Origin: Clostridium acidisoli DSM 12555
Lineage (GTDB): Bacteria; Bacillota; Clostridia; Clostridiales; Clostridiaceae
Direction: 5' to 3'
Assembly: GCF_900176305.1 (NCBI RefSeq)
Contig: NZ_FWXH01000005.1
Coordinates: 62,001-126,000, forward strand
Length of the DNA: 64,000 bases
Notes under the pieces: model-generated
Told to the model about the DNA's origin: nothing
What the model saw: only the letters and a program-made list of their open reading frames with translations
Database searches by the model: none
Made by a program: the position numbers and the translations under genes
In this document: piece by piece, positions 18,522 through 29,700 of the stretch
Position numbering within the stretch: the stretch's first letter is position 1
Layout: the number at the start of each line of letters is the position of its first letter

Positions 18522-20384
18522 ATGTTTGATTTTGAATATCAATTAAAGCTTTTGCCAGATAAACCAGGAGTATATCTAATGAAAAACTCTCTTGGAGAGA
18601 TAATATATGTTGGAAAAGCTAAAATTTTAAAAAATAGAGTAAGGCAGTATTTTCAAAGTTCAAAAAATCATTCTGAAAAGGTAAAAGCTATGGTTAAAAA
18701 CATAGCTGAATTTGAATATATTGTTACAGATTCAGAGATGGAAGCGCTTATTTTAGAGTGCAACCTTATAAAAAAATATAAACCTAGGTATAATATTCTT
18801 CTCAAGGATGATAAACACTATCCATTTATTAAAATAACAGTAATGGAGGATTTTCCTAGAATTTTTGTAACTAGAATGATTGCTAAGGATGGAGCAAAAT
18901 ATTTTGGACCTTATACAGATGTTTCTGCAGTTTATGAAACTATAGAACTTGTAAAAAAAACATTCCCAATAAGAAATTGTAAGAGGAGTATAAAAGAAAA
19001 TGGCCAACTTACGAGACCTTGTTTAAATTATCATATACATTTATGTCATGCACCTTGTGCAGGATTTATTAGTAAGGAAGATTATGGTGAAATAGTTAAA
19101 GAAATTATAGATGTTTTAAGTGGCAAGGATACATCAGTAGTAAAAAAGTTAAAAAACGATATGGAGGAAGCTTCTAAAAAGTTGGAATTTGAGAGAGCGG
19201 CTTCATATAGAGATAAAATTGCTGCAGTTAAGAAGATAACAGAAAAACAAAAAATTATAACAGGGAATTTTGAAAACGAAGATTTTATAAATTTAGATAG
19301 TGACGAAAAGGATACGTGTATAAATGTTTTCTTCTTAAGGGATGGTAATATAATTGGGAGAGAACACTTTATGATTCAAAATACGGCAGGTGAAGACGAG
19401 GCCGTAATTATAACTCAATTTATTAAAGAGTTTTATGGAGGGACAGCTTTTATTCCAAAGACCATATATGTACCTGAAATTTCAGATTCAGAACTTTTAG
19501 AAGAATGGTTATCTATGAAAAAGGGAACTAAAGTTGAAATAAAAATACCACAAAAAGGCTCTAAAAAAGATATGCTAGAAATGGTGCATAAAAATGCTAA
19601 TGTAGTATTAGATCAATTTAAGATTAAAATACTTCAGGATAAAGTTTTACATGATGAGACAATAAAGGGGCTTGCAGAAATATTAGAGCTTGAAGAAATA
19701 CCTCATAGAATTGAAGCTTATGATATTTCAAATATTCAAGGTGTTGATTCAGTAGGATCAATGATAGTATTTGAGGATGGAAAGCCTAAAAATAGTGACT
19801 ATAGAAGGTTTAAGATAAAGACGGTTAAAGGTGCCAATGATTATGATAGTATGAGAGAAATACTTGAGAGAAGATTTCAGCATGGATTAGATGAGGTTAA
19901 AGCAATAAGTGAAAGAAATATTAGGCTTAGTGCAGGAAAATTTTCAGTGTTTCCTGATTTGATACTAATGGATGGTGGACTTGGTCAAGTAAATGTAGCG
20001 TTAGAGGTTTTAAGAAACTTTAATATAGATATTAGGGTGTGTGGTATGGTTAAGGATGACAAGCACAATACAAGAGGACTTATATATAATGGAGTAGAGG
20101 TTAATTTAAACAGAAGTGTAAAACATCTTATTACGAGAATTCAAGATGAGGTGCATAGATTTGCCATTACTTATCATAGAAGTCTTAGAGATAAAAGAGT
20201 GCTACATTCCATATTAGACGATATACCAAGTGTTGGAGAAAAGAGAAGAAAAGAACTTTTAAAAAAATTTAAAAGTATAGATAACATTAAAAAAGCTAGT
20301 TATGAAGAACTTCTAGCAACAGACTCCATTGATAAAAAGTCAGCGGAGAGTATTTTTTATTACTTTAATGGTAATAATAAATAA
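18522..20384 (+). CDS. uvrC: UvrABC excinuclease subunit C
   Basis: Dual-incision nuclease of nucleotide excision repair, 620 residues. GIY-YIG nuclease domain at the N terminus (GVYLMKN...IIYVGKAK), a UVR motif near 200-235 (KKLEFERAASYRDKI), the RNase H-like endonuclease domain (RIEAYDISNIQGVDSVGSM) and a terminal helix-hairpin-helix (IPSVGEKRRKELLKKF). Unlike uvrBA, no SOS box was found upstream. Confidence 0.98.
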   Translation: MFDFEYQLKLLPDKPGVYLMKNSLGEIIYVGKAKILKNRVRQYFQSSKNHSEKVKAMVKNIAEFEYIVTDSEMEALILECNLIKKYKPRYNILLKDDKHYPFIKITVMEDFPRIFVTRMIAKDGAKYFGPYTDVSAVYETIELVKKTFPIRNCKRSIKENGQLTRPCLNYHIHLCHAPCAGFISKEDYGEIVKEIIDVLSGKDTSVVKKLKNDMEEASKKLEFERAASYRDKIAAVKKITEKQKIITGNFENEDFINLDSDEKDTCINVFFLRDGNIIGREHFMIQNTAGEDEAVIITQFIKEFYGGTAFIPKTIYVPEISDSELLEEWLSMKKGTKVEIKIPQKGSKKDMLEMVHKNANVVLDQFKIKILQDKVLHDETIKGLAEILELEEIPHRIEAYDISNIQGVDSVGSMIVFEDGKPKNSDYRRFKIKTVKGANDYDSMREILERRFQHGLDEVKAISERNIRLSAGKFSVFPDLILMDGGLGQVNVALEVLRNFNIDIRVCGMVKDDKHNTRGLIYNGVEVNLNRSVKHLITRIQDEVHRFAITYHRSLRDKRVLHSILDDIPSVGEKRRKELLKKFKSIDNIKKASYEELLATDSIDKKSAESIFYYFNGNNK

Positions 20385-20422
20385 AAATATTTGAAAAATA
20401 TGTATATTTAAATATTTTCTTC

Positions 20423-20451
20423 TTGATTACAAAGAAGGTTTACATTATACT
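20423..20451 (+). promoter_or_regulatory. Promoter of murB
   Basis: TTGATT (20423-20428) and TATACT (20446-20451) with a 17-base spacer, 37 bases before the start codon. Confidence 0.7.
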
Positions 20452-20487
20452 AAACTTTGTATGAATAATTTTTTGAGGAGATTCCAA

Positions 20488-21408
20488 ATGAAAAGTTTTA
20501 ATAAATTAGTAGAAAAATTACGTGAAATAATCGCGGAAGAAAATATAGAACTGGAAGCAGAAATGAAAAATTATACATCTTTCAGAGTAGGTGGACCGGC
20601 TGATGTACTTGTAACACCAACAAGTAAAAAAGAAGTTTCAGACATAATAAAATTGTGTAAAAACGAAAAAATACCATTTTATATAATTGGAAATGGATCA
20701 AACATAATAGTAAAAGATGGCGGAATTAGAGGACTTGTTATAAAACTTTCTAAGCTAAAAAAGATTACTATAGAAGAAGATAAATTAATAGGTGAAGCTG
20801 GAGCAACACTATCAAGTGCTAGTATTGCTGCTAGAGAGGCATGCCTAACTGGATTAGAATTTGCATGTGGAATTCCAGGAAGTATTGGTGGGGCTCTTGC
20901 AATGAATGCAGGTGCTTATGATGGAGAAATGTCCTTTATAGTTGACAGTGCAGTTGTTTTGGATATTAATGGTAATTTGCTAAATCTTAATAAAGAACAG
21001 TTAGAACTTGAATATAGGAATAGTATTGTGCTAAAAAAGGGATATATAGCTTTAGAAGTAACTTTTGCTCTTAAACATGGTGACTGTGAAAAAATAAGAA
21101 ATAGAATGAATGAACTAACAAAAAGAAGGACAGAAAAACAACCACTGGAATATCCATCTGCTGGAAGTACATTTAAAAGACCGGAGGGTCACTATGCAAG
21201 CAAACTTATTCAAGATAGTGAGCTTAAAGGAGTGAGTGTAGGCGGAGCAGAGGTTTCTGTTAAACATTCTGGATTTATAATTAATAAAGATAATGCTACA
21301 GCACAAGATATTTTGGATTTAATTGGTTTAGTTCAAAAAACAGTTAAAACAAAATTTGATGTGGACCTTTATCCTGAAGTTAGAATAATAGGTGAAGATA
21401 AAAAATAG
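20488..21408 (+). CDS. murB: UDP-N-acetylenolpyruvoylglucosamine reductase
   Basis: FAD enzyme that makes UDP-MurNAc for peptidoglycan. I start at ATG 20488 (306 residues), 7 bases after TGAGGAG; an in-frame ATG at 20461 lacks a site and would add a non-family leader. Motifs: [50 protein letters not shown], the type II MurB catalytic serine in [11 protein letters not shown] and the C-terminal glutamate in YPEVRIIGE. Confidence 0.97.
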   Translation: MKSFNKLVEKLREIIAEENIELEAEMKNYTSFRVGGPADVLVTPTSKKEVSDIIKLCKNEKIPFYIIGNGSNIIVKDGGIRGLVIKLSKLKKITIEEDKLIGEAGATLSSASIAAREACLTGLEFACGIPGSIGGALAMNAGAYDGEMSFIVDSAVVLDINGNLLNLNKEQLELEYRNSIVLKKGYIALEVTFALKHGDCEKIRNRMNELTKRRTEKQPLEYPSAGSTFKRPEGHYASKLIQDSELKGVSVGGAEVSVKHSGFIINKDNATAQDILDLIGLVQKTVKTKFDVDLYPEVRIIGEDKK

Positions 21409-21412
21409 AGTG

Positions 21413-21450
21413 GACTGTTTCAAGATGATTTACAACATTTTGAGACAGTC
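21413..21450 (+). terminator. Hairpin after murB
   Basis: A 15-bp stem with two G-U pairs (21413-21427 with 21436-21450) and an 8-base loop. The T tract after it is poor, so it may be a weak terminator. Confidence 0.5.
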
Positions 21451-21511
21451 TATCTTAGTTTAGACATGCTTAAAAATAGGCTGTTTTCTAATTTTCACTA
21501 TAAGGTAGATG

Positions 21512-21520
21512 TGGTATAAT
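21512..21520 (+). promoter_or_regulatory. Extended -10 promoter before rapZ
   Basis: TGGTATAAT about 40 bases before rapZ; no convincing -35. Confidence 0.45.
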
Positions 21521-21559
21521 TATATAAAAACTAATCGTATATAAAGGAGGAGGTTATTA

Positions 21560-22444
21560 ATGAGATTTGTAATAGTAACAGGATTGTCAGGAGCTGGTAA
21601 AACTCAAGCAATAAGATGTCTTGAGGATTTGGGATATTTTTGTGTAGATAATTTGCCTCCAACGTTAATAAAAAAATTTGCTGAAGCTTGCTTTCAAACA
21701 GAGGGTAAAATAGATAAAGTGGCATTAGTTATAGATATAAGAGGTGGAGAATTTTTTGATAATTTATTCGAAAACCTTAAAGAAATAAAAAAATGCGGGT
21801 ACAAGTATGAAATATTATATCTAGATGCTACGGATGAGGTACTTATAAAAAGGTATAAGGAATCAAGAAGAAAACATCCACTTGCACCACAAGGAAGAAT
21901 ACTAAAAGGTATTGAACTTGAAAGAAACAAACTTAAGGAAGTTAGAAATAGAGCGGATAATATAATTGATACGTCTAAATTAAGTGCTAGGGAACTTAGA
22001 GAAAAGGTAACAGAAATTTATGTAAAAGAAGGTCAAATTGAAACGCAAATTATTGTTACAGTATTATCTTTCGGATTTAAGTACGGCATACCAGTGGATT
22101 CTGATTTGGTTTTTGACGTAAGATTTTTACCAAATCCATTTTACATTCCAGAGTTAAAATATTTCTCGGGAAATGACGATCCGGTCAGGGATTATGTGCT
22201 TGGTTTTGAAGAAACGCAGGTGTTTATTGACAAATTAGATGACATGCTTAAATATTTAATACCTAAATATCTAAAAGAGGGGAAAAGACAACTTATCGTG
22301 TCTATAGGATGTACCGGAGGACGCCATAGATCAGTTACTATAGCTAATTCAATTTATAGTAGACTTATAAATGATGGTTATAATACTAATATAGAGCATA
22401 GAGATATCGATGAGGATCTTAATAAAGGTGGTAAAAAATTATGA
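21560..22444 (+). CDS. rapZ: RNase adapter RapZ / YvcJ-type P-loop protein
   Basis: A 294-residue P-loop protein: Walker A GLSGAGKT at residues 8-15, [15 protein letters not shown], and the C-terminal block [19 protein letters not shown] and [14 protein letters not shown]. In E. coli RapZ controls GlmS synthesis; in Firmicutes YvcJ is a nucleotide-binding protein of the yvcJ-yvcK-whiA cluster, exactly the order seen here. It overlaps the next gene by 4 bases. Confidence 0.95.
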   Translation: MRFVIVTGLSGAGKTQAIRCLEDLGYFCVDNLPPTLIKKFAEACFQTEGKIDKVALVIDIRGGEFFDNLFENLKEIKKCGYKYEILYLDATDEVLIKRYKESRRKHPLAPQGRILKGIELERNKLKEVRNRADNIIDTSKLSARELREKVTEIYVKEGQIETQIIVTVLSFGFKYGIPVDSDLVFDVRFLPNPFYIPELKYFSGNDDPVRDYVLGFEETQVFIDKLDDMLKYLIPKYLKEGKRQLIVSIGCTGGRHRSVTIANSIYSRLINDGYNTNIEHRDIDEDLNKGGKKL

Positions 22445-23796
22445 AACTGGTTGACTGGATTAGACCAGGAATAAAGGTTAAAAGATGGGTTATGCTTGGC
22501 ATATTGGGAATAATGCTTATAACCTTTGGTTTATCTGAGACAATTAATAAAGGTAGATTTTATTATTACAGTAACAAAGGTTATGTTGCCTTTTATCTTT
22601 TCTTAGTTGTAACTGGAGTATTCATATTGTATATGGCAGTAGCTCAAGGAATGAAATCAATTTTATCCTTAATTAATAAAGGTTACTTAAATGTATCCTT
22701 AGATTCTAGAAAGCTTGGAAATCTTATATATGAAAAAAGACTTTTAGTTAAAGGACCTAAAATTGTTGCAATTGGTGGCGGAACAGGACTATCAACTATG
22801 CTTAGAGGACTTAAGTCTTATACTTCAAACATTACTGCAATTGTAACTGTTGCAGACGATGGTGGGGGGTCTGGAGATCTCCGTGAAGATCTTGGAATAC
22901 TTCCACCTGGGGATATAAGAAACTGCATATTAGCACTTTCAGATACAGAACCAATTATGGAAGAACTTTTACAATACAGATTTAAGGATGGCAGGCTTAA
23001 GAACCAAAGTTTTGGAAATTTGTTTCTTGCAGCAATGGATGGAATGTCTAACAATTTTGAAGAGGCAGTTAATAAGATGAGCTCAGTTTTAGCTGTAACA
23101 GGAAGAGTTATTCCAGTTACTTTAGAAGATGTAGTTTTAAAGGCAAAACTTAAAAATGGTGTAGTAGTCGAGGGAGAATCAAACATTCCAGAGGCTGTAA
23201 TTCAGTATCAAAGTCAAATTGAAAACATATTTATTAGCCCAAGTGAAGTTAATGCGTTAAAAGATGCATTAGATGCAATAATGGAGGCAGATGCAATAAT
23301 TTTAGGACCTGGTAGCTTATATACAAGTGTTATTCCTAATCTTTTAGTTAATGATATTTCTAATGCACTTAAAAAGACAAAGGCATTAAAATTATATGTG
23401 TCAAATATAATGACTCAACCTGGAGAAACCGATGGATTTTCGGTATCTGATCATATCAAAGCAATATCCAAACATGTAGGTGAAAATATAGTAGATTATA
23501 CAGTTGTAAATACAGAAAAAATTTCTGGGGAATTCCATGATAAATATTCTGAAAAGACATCGGAACTTGTAAATGTTGATGAAGATGAGATAAAGAAATT
23601 AGGCGTAGGTATTACTAAAGGCGATTTCATACAAATAAAAAATGGTTTTGTAAGGCATGATTCAGACAAATTAGCAGCAATATTAATTGAAACAATAATG
23701 GATAAGAAATTGTTCTATGATAGAAAGAAGATAATTGAATACTTCTATTTGTCAGAGAGATTAAAGGAAAATAAAATGAAAACAAATAGGGAGTAA
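22441..23796 (+). CDS. YvcK/MgfK gluconeogenesis factor-like protein
   Basis: A 451-residue CofD-like protein. Two N-terminal TMs (residues about 15-35 and 50-70) precede the conserved domain beginning [17 protein letters not shown], with [35 protein letters not shown] and [17 protein letters not shown]. YvcK proteins bind UDP-sugars and link carbon metabolism to wall synthesis. The N-terminal TMs are common in clostridial members. ATGA overlap with rapZ gives coupling. Confidence 0.92.
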   Translation: MKLVDWIRPGIKVKRWVMLGILGIMLITFGLSETINKGRFYYYSNKGYVAFYLFLVVTGVFILYMAVAQGMKSILSLINKGYLNVSLDSRKLGNLIYEKRLLVKGPKIVAIGGGTGLSTMLRGLKSYTSNITAIVTVADDGGGSGDLREDLGILPPGDIRNCILALSDTEPIMEELLQYRFKDGRLKNQSFGNLFLAAMDGMSNNFEEAVNKMSSVLAVTGRVIPVTLEDVVLKAKLKNGVVVEGESNIPEAVIQYQSQIENIFISPSEVNALKDALDAIMEADAIILGPGSLYTSVIPNLLVNDISNALKKTKALKLYVSNIMTQPGETDGFSVSDHIKAISKHVGENIVDYTVVNTEKISGEFHDKYSEKTSELVNVDEDEIKKLGVGITKGDFIQIKNGFVRHDSDKLAAILIETIMDKKLFYDRKKIIEYFYLSERLKENKMKTNRE

Positions 23797-23803
23797 AATA
23801 GAT

Positions 23804-24757
23804 ATGTCATTTTCATCAGGAGTAAAAAATGAAATTTGTAGAACTTCAGATTTTTCGAAATCTGAATCTATAGCTATACTTTCAGCAGTAATGAAAGCAA
23901 GTGGAACTTTGTCTTTAGGGGGAAATAAGCAGGTATCATTCAATGTTGTTACAGAAAATCCTGCAATCGCTAGGTTTATATTTAAGCTACTTAAGGATCA
24001 TTTTAATATACATACAAAAATTTTAGTTAAGAGAAGTAATTCACTTAAAAAAAATAATGTTTATGTTGTTCATATAAGCGAAGATATGGGCGTTAGAGAT
24101 CTTTTAAGAGAAGTTTCAGTGCTTAAAGAAACAGAAGGAATCATAGCACTTGATTATAGTATACCTAAAAAAATAATTGAGAATGAAGAGTGTAAAAAAT
24201 TATATATAAGAGGGGCTTTTTTAGGTGGTGGAAGCATAAGCAATCCAGAAAAAACATATCACCTAGAATTTGTAACTCACAATGAGGCCTATTCAAAGGA
24301 TTTGAGCAGTATAATTAATAAGTTTGGATTAAATTCAAAAGTTATTCAGAGAAAAAGCAGCTTTGTAGTTTATATAAAAGAAGGAGAACAGATTGTTGAT
24401 CTTTTAAATATAATAGGAGCTCATGGAAGTCTTTTGGAGTTTGAAAATGTCAGAATTATGAAGGAAATGAGAAATAATGTGAATAGGCTTGTTAATTGTG
24501 AAACTGCTAACTTAAGTAAAACAGTCAATGCAGCAGTAAGACAAGTTGAAAGCATAAAGCTTATACAAAGTGAAATTGGACTTTCAAGACTACCTAAGAA
24601 TCTTAGGGATATAGCTGAACTTAGGGTCAGTTATCCAGATGAAACATTAAAGGAGTTAGGTCAAATGCTAAATCCACCAGTAGGTAAATCTGGTGTGAAT
24701 CATAGATTAAGAAGAATTGAAAAAATTGCTGAAGAACTTAAAAAGGAAGTTAGATAA
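23804..24757 (+). CDS. whiA: DNA-binding protein WhiA
   Basis: A 317-residue protein with the LAGLIDADG-like N-terminal domain (IRGAFLGGGSISNPEKTYHLEF near 140) and a C-terminal helix-turn-helix (LRVSYPDETLKELGQMLNPPVGKSGVNHRLRRI, seen in parts). WhiA controls sporulation/division in actinomycetes and affects division and chromosome segregation in Bacillus. It lies 7 bases after the yvcK-type gene, the conserved order. Confidence 0.96.
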   Translation: MSFSSGVKNEICRTSDFSKSESIAILSAVMKASGTLSLGGNKQVSFNVVTENPAIARFIFKLLKDHFNIHTKILVKRSNSLKKNNVYVVHISEDMGVRDLLREVSVLKETEGIIALDYSIPKKIIENEECKKLYIRGAFLGGGSISNPEKTYHLEFVTHNEAYSKDLSSIINKFGLNSKVIQRKSSFVVYIKEGEQIVDLLNIIGAHGSLLEFENVRIMKEMRNNVNRLVNCETANLSKTVNAAVRQVESIKLIQSEIGLSRLPKNLRDIAELRVSYPDETLKELGQMLNPPVGKSGVNHRLRRIEKIAEELKKEVR

Positions 24758-24778
24758 AAGGAGGCAAAGTATAAATTT

Positions 24779-26095
24779 ATGTCAAAACATCAAGAGATTA
24801 TAAATTATATAGGAACTCTTGCCGCTGGAACTAAGATATCGGTAAGAACTATTGCGGGCGAATTAGAGGTAAGTGAAGGAACTGCTTATAGAGCTATTAA
24901 AGAGTGTGAAAATAATGGCATTGTTACTACAATACCAAGGGTTGGAACAGTTAAAATTGATAAAGTAGAAAAAAAGAGTATAGAGGTATTAAATTATAGT
25001 GAAGTTCTTAATATGGTTGACGGAACAATACTTGGTGGAAAAAATGGAATGTACAAAACTCTTAATAAATTTGTAATAGCAGCAATGACCTTTAATGCAG
25101 CTAAGAAATATATAAGTCCTGGGTGTTTAGTGATAGTTGGAAATAGAGAAGACATACAAAAAATCTCACTGCTTAACAATTGTGCCGTTTTAATTGTTGG
25201 AGGTTTTGGGTGTACTGATTTTATTAAAGAACTTGCTGATGAGAAACAAATGCCTGTAATTTCTACTTCATATGATAGTTTTACTATAGCAACCATGATA
25301 AATAGGGCAATATCAGAAAGTCTTATCAAAAAAGAGATAATTTTGGTAGAAGACATAATGGAGACAAATGTTAAGTGTATGAAAGTTAATGACACTATAA
25401 GCATGTGGAGAGACTTAGCTCGAGCTACTAAGAAAGATAAATATTTGGTCTTAGATGAAAAACAACATGTTGTTGGAATTATAAGTCTTAAGGAAATTAG
25501 TCTTGAAAATGATGTTAATGATAATATGCCAATTTTGACATTTATGAATAAGGATTTTATGACGGTTACACCAAAAACTACCGTTGCTTATGCAGCACAT
25601 ATTATGGGATGGGAAGGCATAGAAATATGCCCTGTAATAGAGAATAAAAAATTACTTGGAATAGTTGATAGACAGGATGTAATAAAGGCATTGCAATATG
25701 CATTAAGGCAACCACAAACTGGAGAAACTCTTGAGGATATGGTTCTTAAGAATTTTTCATATGAACATAAAGATGGAAAAATGCATTTTAAAGGTAAAAT
25801 TGTAGCTGAAATGCTTGATGTTATTGGTACAGCATCCTGGAGTTCATTAAATATGCTTCTCTCTACTATGGGAATAATGACACTTAGAGAGAAAAATAAT
25901 GTAAATGTTTCTGTTGATAGCATTAATACATATTTTATGAAACCTGTAGAAATTGACAGCGAAATTGAAGTTTTTACTAATATAGTTGATATGGGAAGAA
26001 ACTTTTGTAAGGTTGAAGTTAATATGTTTAGTTCAAATGAAAGCTTAATATCTAAGCTTATGCTTTCTGCAAAGATTATTAAAAATAGATATTAA
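24779..26095 (+). CDS. HTH-DRTGG-CBS-hotdog regulator (YtoI-like)
   Basis: A 438-residue protein of four parts: a GntR-like helix-turn-helix (residues about 10-60: ISVRTIAGELEVSEGTAYRAIKECE), a DRTGG domain (about 75-185), two CBS domains (about 195-310: VKCMKVNDTISMWRDLAR, FMTVTPKTTVAYAAHIM) and a C-terminal hotdog thioesterase-like domain (about 320-438). This matches the YtoI layout. CBS pairs usually bind adenine nucleotides, so it may be a nucleotide-sensing repressor; its targets are unknown. AAAGGAGG lies upstream of ATG. Confidence 0.88.
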   Translation: MSKHQEIINYIGTLAAGTKISVRTIAGELEVSEGTAYRAIKECENNGIVTTIPRVGTVKIDKVEKKSIEVLNYSEVLNMVDGTILGGKNGMYKTLNKFVIAAMTFNAAKKYISPGCLVIVGNREDIQKISLLNNCAVLIVGGFGCTDFIKELADEKQMPVISTSYDSFTIATMINRAISESLIKKEIILVEDIMETNVKCMKVNDTISMWRDLARATKKDKYLVLDEKQHVVGIISLKEISLENDVNDNMPILTFMNKDFMTVTPKTTVAYAAHIMGWEGIEICPVIENKKLLGIVDRQDVIKALQYALRQPQTGETLEDMVLKNFSYEHKDGKMHFKGKIVAEMLDVIGTASWSSLNMLLSTMGIMTLREKNNVNVSVDSINTYFMKPVEIDSEIEVFTNIVDMGRNFCKVEVNMFSSNESLISKLMLSAKIIKNRY

Positions 26096-26125
26096 AACTT
26101 AGGTGTGAGGTTTTACTTAATTTAA

Positions 26126-26360
26126 AGAAATTGCAAAGCACGAGTTAAAGATTTTCCTCTACTGCGTGAGTAAAAAGATGAAAGATTGCCAGAGTGGCAA
26201 GATGGAAGAATTAACGGTAAGTCCGTTAATGGTGAGAGAATTTGCTTTCAGCAAAAGGGTAAGGAGGATTTTTCTACGCTATGCTATGAAAAATCTTTGA
26301 ATTTAATTTATAGTCTAAAGTATATTGTCCTCTATTTTTTGACCGAAGGTTGTTGGTGTT
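26126..26360 (+). repeat. Five-hairpin structured element, copy 1 (plus strand)
   Basis: The element opens with AGAAATTGCAAAGCA and then alternates purine-rich linkers with five short hairpins: TACT/AGTA, TTGCCA/TGGCAA, ATTAACGG/CCGTTAAT, TTTGCT/AGCAAA and GATTTTT/AAAAATC. It continues to a GACCGAAGGTT segment. Copy 2 lies inverted downstream. Linkers such as GGTGAGAGA are identical in both, while the stems differ and still pair. No credible protein is encoded. I do not recognise the family. Confidence 0.75.
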
Positions 26361-26391
26361 TAATATACTAGGTATTATTAGCATATTAAAC
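26358..26391. repeat. Central hairpin between the two copies
   Basis: GTTTAATAT pairs with ATATTAAAC around a 16-base loop, near the midpoint of the inverted pair. It could be a terminator-like or cruciform feature for both copies. Confidence 0.5.
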
Positions 26392-26419
26392 TATTATATA
26401 AACTTCAAAGGCTGCCCCT

Positions 26420-26663
26420 AAAAACAAAACCTACGGTTAAAATATATATTAGAGTTGTCTTTAAATAGTAGAGTATACAAAAATAAGTTCATTATTTTTC
26501 TGACGTATGAGGAAAAATTTCCTTTACCTGTTACGTAAGTAACTTCTCTCACCTTTGACGGATTTAGCAGCGTCAAAACTTTCATCTAGCCGAAGGCTTT
26601 CTTTAACCTTTTTATCTAGCTTTAGCTATGGTAAAATTCTTTAGTCAATGCTTTGCAATTTCT
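26420..26663 (-). repeat. Five-hairpin structured element, copy 2 (minus strand)
   Basis: Read on the minus strand from 26663 it begins with the same AGAAATTGCAAAGCA and shows the same series of hairpins with other stem sequences: TAGCT/AGCTA, AGCC/GGCT, TTTGACG/CGTCAAA, GTTAC/GTAAC and ATTTTTC/GAAAAAT. It then reaches AACCGTAGGTT, matching GACCGAAGGTT of copy 1. The paired changes in every stem argue for selection on structure. Confidence 0.75.
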
Positions 26664-26705
26664 AACTATCCTGAATTGTACCATGATTTTAAAAAGAAAG
26701 TAATG

Positions 26706-26714
26706 TGTTATAAT
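26706..26714 (+). promoter_or_regulatory. Extended -10 promoter of dnaE
   Basis: TGTTATAAT 39 bases before the start codon, the same box as before ftsE and the CtpA-type gene. Confidence 0.5.
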
Positions 26715-26752
26715 ATTAATATAAATTTTAATTAACAAGAGGAGAAAAAAAT

Positions 26753-29700
26753 ATGAGCAAGGATTTTGTTCATCTGCATGTGCATACTGAGTACAGCCTT
26801 CTTGATGGTTCTGGAAAAATAAAAAAACTTATTGCAAGAGCTAAAGAACTTGGAATGAAAAGTCTTGCTATAACTGATCATGGAGCAATGTATGGGGTTG
26901 TAGATTTTTATAAAGCAGCTAAGGAAGCTGGAATCAAACCTATCATAGGATGCGAAATTTATGTAGCAGGAAAATCTATGCATATAAAGCAGCCTGATAA
27001 GGAAAATCAAACCTATCATTTGGTATTATTAGTAAAAAATGAAATTGGATATAAAAATCTTATGGAAATCGTATCGGAAGCCTCAATTGATGGCTTTTAT
27101 TATAAACCGAGAGTTGATCATGAATTTTTAAAGGAACATAGTGAGGGTATTATTGCACTTAGTGCATGTCTAGGTGGAGAGGTACAGTCAAAAATTTTAA
27201 AAGGTAACAAGGAAGAAGCTAGAAAAGCGGCTTTATTTTATAAAGAAACATTTAAAGATGGCTTCTATCTTGAACTTCAATATCATGGTATTGATGAGCA
27301 GCTTAGAGTTAATGAAGAACTTATTAGTATGTCAAAAGAGTTAAATATGCCACTAGTGGCAACAAATGATGTGCATTATATAAAAAATGAAGATTATAAA
27401 TCTCATGACGTACTTCTTTGTATTCAAACGGGTAAAACTGTGGATGAACCAAATAGAATGAGGTACGCTTCAGATCAGTTTTATTTAAAATCACCAGAAG
27501 AAATGTATAGTCAATTTTCTTATGTTGAAGAAGCTATAAGGAACACAGTAAAAATAGCTGATGAATGTAACTATGAATATGAATTTCATAAGTCAAAACT
27601 TCCTAATTTTCCACTACCAGAAGGTACGGATCACTATGAGTACATGAAAGACCTTTGTTATAGTGGATTAAAGGTAAGATATTCTGAAATTACTAAAGAA
27701 CTTACAGATAGATTAGAATATGAACTTAATATAATAAAAACAATGGGTTATGTGGACTATTTCTTAATTGTATGGGATTTTATAAGATTTGCTATTGAAA
27801 ACAATATAATGACTGGACCAGGAAGAGGTAGTGGAGCAGGTTCTATTGTTGCCTATACTTTAGGAATTACCAAGATAGATCCTATAAAATATAATCTTAT
27901 CTTCGAAAGATTTTTGAATCCAGAAAGAGTTTCTATGCCAGATATAGATTCAGATTTTTGCTATGAAAGAAGACAAGAAGTTATAAATTATGTTGTTGAA
28001 AAATATGGTAAAAACAATGTATCACAAATTGTAACCTTTGGAACAATGGCAGCTAGGGCATGTATTCGAGATGTAGGAAGAGCCATGAATTATTCATATG
28101 CTGAAGTTGATAGAATTGCTAAAATGATACCTAGTGTGTTAAACATAACTATTGATAAGGCATTAGAGATTAATACTGAGCTTAAAAGCATCTATGATGA
28201 GGATGAAAGGGTTAAGGCATTAATTGACGTTTCAAGGGATCTTGAGGGACTACCAAGGCATACTTCAACTCATGCAGCTGGAGTAGTTATTGCTTCAAAG
28301 CCACTTGTAAATTATGTACCACTACTTAAAAATGAAGATGCAATAGTGAGTCAGTTTACAATGGGAACACTTGAAGAACTTGGTCTTTTAAAAATGGATT
28401 TTCTAGGTCTAAGGACACTTACAGTTCTTAGAGATGCTGTACAAATGATACAAGAAAATAAAGGAGTAACAATAGATTTAGATAATATTCACTTTGATGA
28501 TAGTGATGTGTATAAAATGCTTGGTGAAGGAAAAACCGTAGGTGTATTCCAGCTTGAGTCACCAGGCATAACAAGTTTTATGAAAGAACTTAAACCAGAT
28601 AATTTTGAAGATATAATTGCTGGAATCAGTCTTTATAGACCAGGTCCAATGAATGAGATACCAAGATATATAAAAAATAAAAACAATCCGTTAGAAATTG
28701 AATACATTACGCCAGAACTAGAACCCATATTAAGTGTTACTTATGGATGTATGGTGTATCAAGAACAGGTAATGCAGATAGTAAGAGATTTAGCTGGCTA
28801 TTCAATGGGAAGAAGTGACTTAGTCAGACGTGCTATGTCTAAGAAAAAACACCATGTTATGGAAGAAGAAAGACATAATTTTATACATGGAATTACAGAC
28901 AAAGATGGAAATATAGAAGTGGCAGGATGTATTAGAAATGGTATATCAGAAACAGCGGCAAATAAAATTTTTGATTCTATGATGGATTTTGCTAGTTATG
29001 CATTTAACAAGTCACATGCAGCAGCCTATGCAGTTGTGGCATATGATACTGCATATTTAATGAAATATTATTCAGCTGAATTTATAGCAGGTACTTTAAA
29101 TAGTGTTATGGGAAATAATGAAAAAGTTGCTTATTATGTTAGATTTGCAAAGGAACTAAATATTCAAATTCTTCCACCAGATATAAATGAAAGTTATGCA
29201 AAATTTACAGTTAAAGATGAGACAATAAGGTTTGGTATTGCTTCAGTTAAAAATGTAGGGTTTAATGTGATAGAAAGCATAGTATCAGCTAGAAATAAAA
29301 AAGGTAAATTCACAAATTTCGTTGACTTCTGTAATAAAATTGATATTGGAGTAGTTAACAAAAGAGCAGTGGAGAGTTTAATTAAATCAGGTGCATTTGA
29401 TTGTTTAGGAGTTTTTAGATCAAAGCTTTCTGCAGTATTTGAAAAAATTATGGATGGAATAGGAAGTCAAAGAAAAAAGAACATTGATGGACAAATGAGC
29501 CTTTTTACAGATTTTGCTGATGATAAGCAAGAGGATATTGATATAAAATATCCAGATATTAAGGAGTTTGATAAAAAGTATATACTATCAATGGAAAAGG
29601 AAATGACAGGACTTTATATTTCAGGACACCCATTAGATGAATATGAGGAAACCTTGAATAATTTAACAAACACTAAAATCTCAGACATTGTTGTAGATGA

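Noticed and set aside
26160-26390. A short frame starting at 26186 could be read as a protein.
   Set aside because: It runs through the hairpins of the structured element, has no ribosome site and no family-like sequence.
26126-26663. The repeated hairpins could be a CRISPR array or a T-box leader.
   Set aside because: There are no equal direct repeats with spacers, and neither the T-box sequence nor a specifier-type leader before dnaE is seen.
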